From Enterococcus ureasiticus (lineage in GTDB: Bacteria > Bacillota > Bacilli > Lactobacillales > Enterococcaceae): a DNA stretch of 64,000 nucleotides. The position numbers and the translations under genes are program-made. Shown piece after piece: positions 61,605 to 64,000 of the stretch. The notes under the pieces are model-generated. The model was not told where the DNA came from. It saw only the letters and a program-made list of their open reading frames with translations, and ran no database searches. Position 1 is the first letter of the stretch. Each line of letters starts with the position of its first letter. The stretch covers positions 1 to 64,000 of the forward strand of contig NZ_MIJZ01000015.1 in assembly GCF_001730285.1 (NCBI RefSeq), read 5' to 3'.

Positions 61605-62840
61605 TTAAACTTTTGATTTAATCGTATTTTCTTTAATGATTTCTATGATTGTTTTTGCAGCTAGTTCCATTGACTCTAATGTAATAAACTCATATTGCCC
61701 ATGGAAATTTTCACCGCCTGTAAATAAATTAGGGGTCGGAATCCCCATGAACGAGATTTTCGATCCATCTGTTCCGCCACGAAAGGGTTGGATATCCGGT
61801 TTGATTCCTAGATTTTCCATTGCTTTAACAGCTAGTTCTACAGATGTCATATCTTTTTCGATGATCTCTTTCATGTTGTAATACTGATCTAGAAAGTCAA
61901 TCCTGATCCGTTCTTTGTCGAATGATTTATTTAATTCACCGACAATATCCGTAAGTTGTTGTTTTCTTTTTTGGAAAAGGTTCTTGTCATGATCCCGAAT
62001 GATATACGTCAACTCGGCATGGTCTAAGCTTCCAACAAATTTTGTCAGTAAATAAAATCCTTCATGTCCACGTGTTTTTTCCGGAACTTCCGCTTGAGGT
62101 AATTGAGCATCTATCTTCTCCCCCAATTTGATTGCATTGAACATCGTTCCATAGGCCGTTCCTGGATGGACACTTGTCCCTTCGATCGTGATCACAGCTT
62201 GTGCCGCGTTGAACGTTTCATATTCAAAGCAACCGACTCTGCCACTATCTATTGTATAAGCAAATGCTGCTGGAAAATTCGCCGCATCAAAACGATCTGC
62301 ACCACGTCCAATTTCTTCATCTGGTCCAAAAGCAAGTAATACTTCTCCATGAGGAATTTCAGGATGGGCCAATAGATACTCAACTGCATCTAAAATTTCT
62401 ACGATTCCAGCTTTATCGTCTGCTCCTAAAAGGGTCGTTCCATCGGTTGTGATCAAGGTTTGACCGATATACTCTTTCAGATTGGGAAACTCTTCGGTTG
62501 CCATGATGATTCCAAGTTTTTCATTCAGTACAACATCTTGACCATCGTAATTGGGAAAAATGTTGGGCTGAATATTCTCAGCGTTATAATCAGCTGTATC
62601 CAAATGCGCAATAAACCCAATCGTCGGTATCTTCTCATTTGTGGTTGCAGGTAAAGCAGCCGTTAAGAAACCATTTTTTTCATTGTAGTGAATATCAGAA
62701 AGTCCAATTTCTACTAATTCTTTTTCGATGATTCTTGCAAAGTCCACTTGCCCTGGTGTTGTCGGAACTGTCTGACTCGCGGCATCTGAGCGAGTGTTGA
62801 CTTTAACATATCGGATAAATCGTTCTAATAATTCAGTCAT
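61605..62840 (-). CDS. pepT: Tripeptidase T, M20 family
   Basis: A cytosolic zinc aminotripeptidase of 411 residues: metal ligands in IGFIAHLDTAD, TTLLGADDKAGIVE, the catalytic Glu in FGPDEEIGRGAD, YTIDSGRVG and the C-terminal RGGTDGSKIS. It removes the N-terminal residue from tripeptides. AAAGAGG precedes the ATG. It lies 44 bases after an oppA-like gene on the same strand, linking peptide uptake with peptide breakdown. Confidence 0.95.
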   Translation of the reverse strand: MTELLERFIRYVKVNTRSDAASQTVPTTPGQVDFARIIEKELVEIGLSDIHYNEKNGFLTAALPATTNEKIPTIGFIAHLDTADYNAENIQPNIFPNYDGQDVVLNEKLGIIMATEEFPNLKEYIGQTLITTDGTTLLGADDKAGIVEILDAVEYLLAHPEIPHGEVLLAFGPDEEIGRGADRFDAANFPAAFAYTIDSGRVGCFEYETFNAAQAVITIEGTSVHPGTAYGTMFNAIKLGEKIDAQLPQAEVPEKTRGHEGFYLLTKFVGSLDHAELTYIIRDHDKNLFQKRKQQLTDIVGELNKSFDKERIRIDFLDQYYNMKEIIEKDMTSVELAVKAMENLGIKPDIQPFRGGTDGSKISFMGIPTPNLFTGGENFHGQYEFITLESMELAAKTIIEIIKENTIKSKV

Positions 62841-62884
62841 CGTATACCTCTTTCATTTCAAATTTTTAACTCATATAGTGTTTT

Positions 62885-64000
62885 TTATTCTTCTAAATAA
62901 GCCGTTCTCAGGTTGAAATAGTCGCCGTATAAGTGATAGCTGATCCCTTTGATTTTTGGATTGATCAAATAATTAGACGCACTTTGATAAAGTGGTACTT
63001 GAGCAGCATCTTGATCCAATAAAATATCTTCTGCTTCTTTGTAGTTATCAAATTGCTCACTAGGTTTATTTGCATTCACTGTACGTGCATCCGTGATCAA
63101 TTTATCATAGTCAGTATTTTTATATGATCCATAATTATAAGCAGATTCTCCAGCATATAAATTAAAGTAAGAATCTAAATCACTGCTCCCTGCGATCCAG
63201 CCAGATAATGATAGTTCGTAGTCTTTATCTTTACGCGTTTGTAAAACATTATTTTTTGGTTGTGCATTGATTGTAATTTCGATACCTTTTAAGTTTTCTT
63301 GCAATTGACTTTGGACATATTCAGAGATTTTTTTCCCATTATCATCATCAGAAACTAAAAGTGATAACTTAATTTTATCACCTAAATCAGCTTTGGCTTT
63401 TTCCCACTCTGCTTGCGCTTTTTTCACATCATGAACTAAATGGTCACCACTAAACTTTCTAAAGTCTTCAGAAGTTTCAGGATTTTTGTACAGGTTACTT
63501 GGGATCAAGCCATTTAATGGTTTTGATCCATCGTTTAGCACATTTTTTGTTAAGGCATCTTTGTCGATTGCTTGGGCAATTGCTTTTCTAAGATGGATAT
63601 TTGCTGGCGCTGTTCCTTCTTTTTTATTGAAATCTAAATAATAATTGGCGACATCTGAATGTGTGACATAGCCCTCATCATCGCTATATTGTTGAACATA
63701 TTGACCACTGATCCGAACTAAATCCAACTCATTTGACTGGTATAAATTAATCCCAGTATTCTCTTCTTTAATTGTATTCACTTTAACTTCTTCTAATTTC
63801 ACTTTATCAGCATCATAATATTCAGGATTTTGCTTTAATGTCCATGTATCAGATGAAGCATCCCAATCCGTTAAGATAAAGGGTCCGCTGTATATTAAAT
63901 GGTCACTATCAGCTGCATACTCTTTTCCTTGTTTCTCAACATAAGCCTGATTTTGCGGTGCTAACCAACCAATCGATACGACTGTTAAAAATGATGGTTG
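62885..64000 (-). CDS. OppA-family peptide-binding protein, 5' end beyond window
   Basis: An open frame of about 371 residues that reaches the right window edge without a start; the internal ATG at 63802 is not the start, since homology continues upstream (GWLAPQNQAYVEKQGKEYAADSDHLIYSGPFILTDWDA). It aligns in pattern with the OppA-like protein at 11156-12787 (PLNEKFVEEKGKEYG, ADKVKLDEV), implying roughly 180 residues are missing. It should be an extracellular lipoprotein binding oligopeptides, followed by pepT. Confidence 0.92.
   Translation of the reverse strand, partial: QPSFLTVVSIGWLAPQNQAYVEKQGKEYAADSDHLIYSGPFILTDWDASSDTWTLKQNPEYYDADKVKLEEVKVNTIKEENTGINLYQSNELDLVRISGQYVQQYSDDEGYVTHSDVANYYLDFNKKEGTAPANIHLRKAIAQAIDKDALTKNVLNDGSKPLNGLIPSNLYKNPETSEDFRKFSGDHLVHDVKKAQAEWEKAKADLGDKIKLSLLVSDDDNGKKISEYVQSQLQENLKGIEITINAQPKNNVLQTRKDKDYELSLSGWIAGSSDLDSYFNLYAGESAYNYGSYKNTDYDKLITDARTVNANKPSEQFDNYKEAEDILLDQDAAQVPLYQSASNYLINPKIKGISYHLYGDYFNLRTAYLEE

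Overview
The window reads as chromosome of a low-GC Gram-positive bacterium, most likely an Enterococcus close to the E. faecalis branch. This is inferred from WxL and sortase-type surface proteins, the order def / rpsO-pnp-mreC-mreD followed by a SagA/SalA-type coiled-coil hydrolase, AGGAGG-like ribosome sites with frequent TTG and GTG starts, and T-box control of a trp operon. No tRNA, rRNA or CRISPR array was seen.

Region by region. 1-4.9 kb: end of a WxL surface-protein cluster (small sortase substrate, large WxL protein, winged-helix regulator). 5.0-6.6 kb: a lone tyrosine recombinase bracketed symmetrically by arm-type direct repeats and by two matching near-palindromes, possibly a minimal mobile or invertible unit next to the WxL regulator. 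7.0-9.0 kb: WYL regulator, DUF1456 and VOC proteins. 9.04-11.09 kb: a decayed IS30-type element, with an alpha/beta hydrolase gene lying inside the outermost matching ends. 11.1-15.1 kb: ald, M42 aminopeptidase and a peptide-binding lipoprotein, apparently one operon.

15.2-31.0 kb is a host-glycan locus. It holds a secreted GH101 endo-alpha-N-acetylgalactosaminidase, a mannose-family PTS (EIIB, C, D, A), a cytoplasmic GH35 beta-galactosidase, an AgaS-type isomerase/deaminase, two LacD aldolases, a PfkB/LacC kinase broken by a stop codon, and GntR and LacI regulators. Together these would release Gal-beta-1,3-GalNAc from mucin-type O-glycans, import it, split it and feed galactosamine through the tagatose-phosphate route. 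CcpA (cre)-like sites lie at the bgaC and GH101 promoters.

31-54.3 kb is mostly core genome: yebC, pepF, two SagA-like peptidoglycan hydrolases with near-identical promoter architecture, mreCD, pnp (with a long leader hairpin), rpsO, def, HAD and AlkD proteins, a formate/nitrite-type channel, a TPM-domain protein, rpsD with a leader, an ABC exporter and a signal peptidase. 54.3-61.6 kb is the trpEGDCFBA operon, preceded by two T-box elements, the second structurally odd, and a 67-bp direct repeat. The right end holds pepT and the 3' part of a second OppA-like gene.

A dispersed intergenic repeat occurs four times. Three copies end a few bases upstream of the ribosome-binding site of a minus-strand gene (EIIC, yebC, trpB), and the copies carry hairpins whose stems vary but stay paired.
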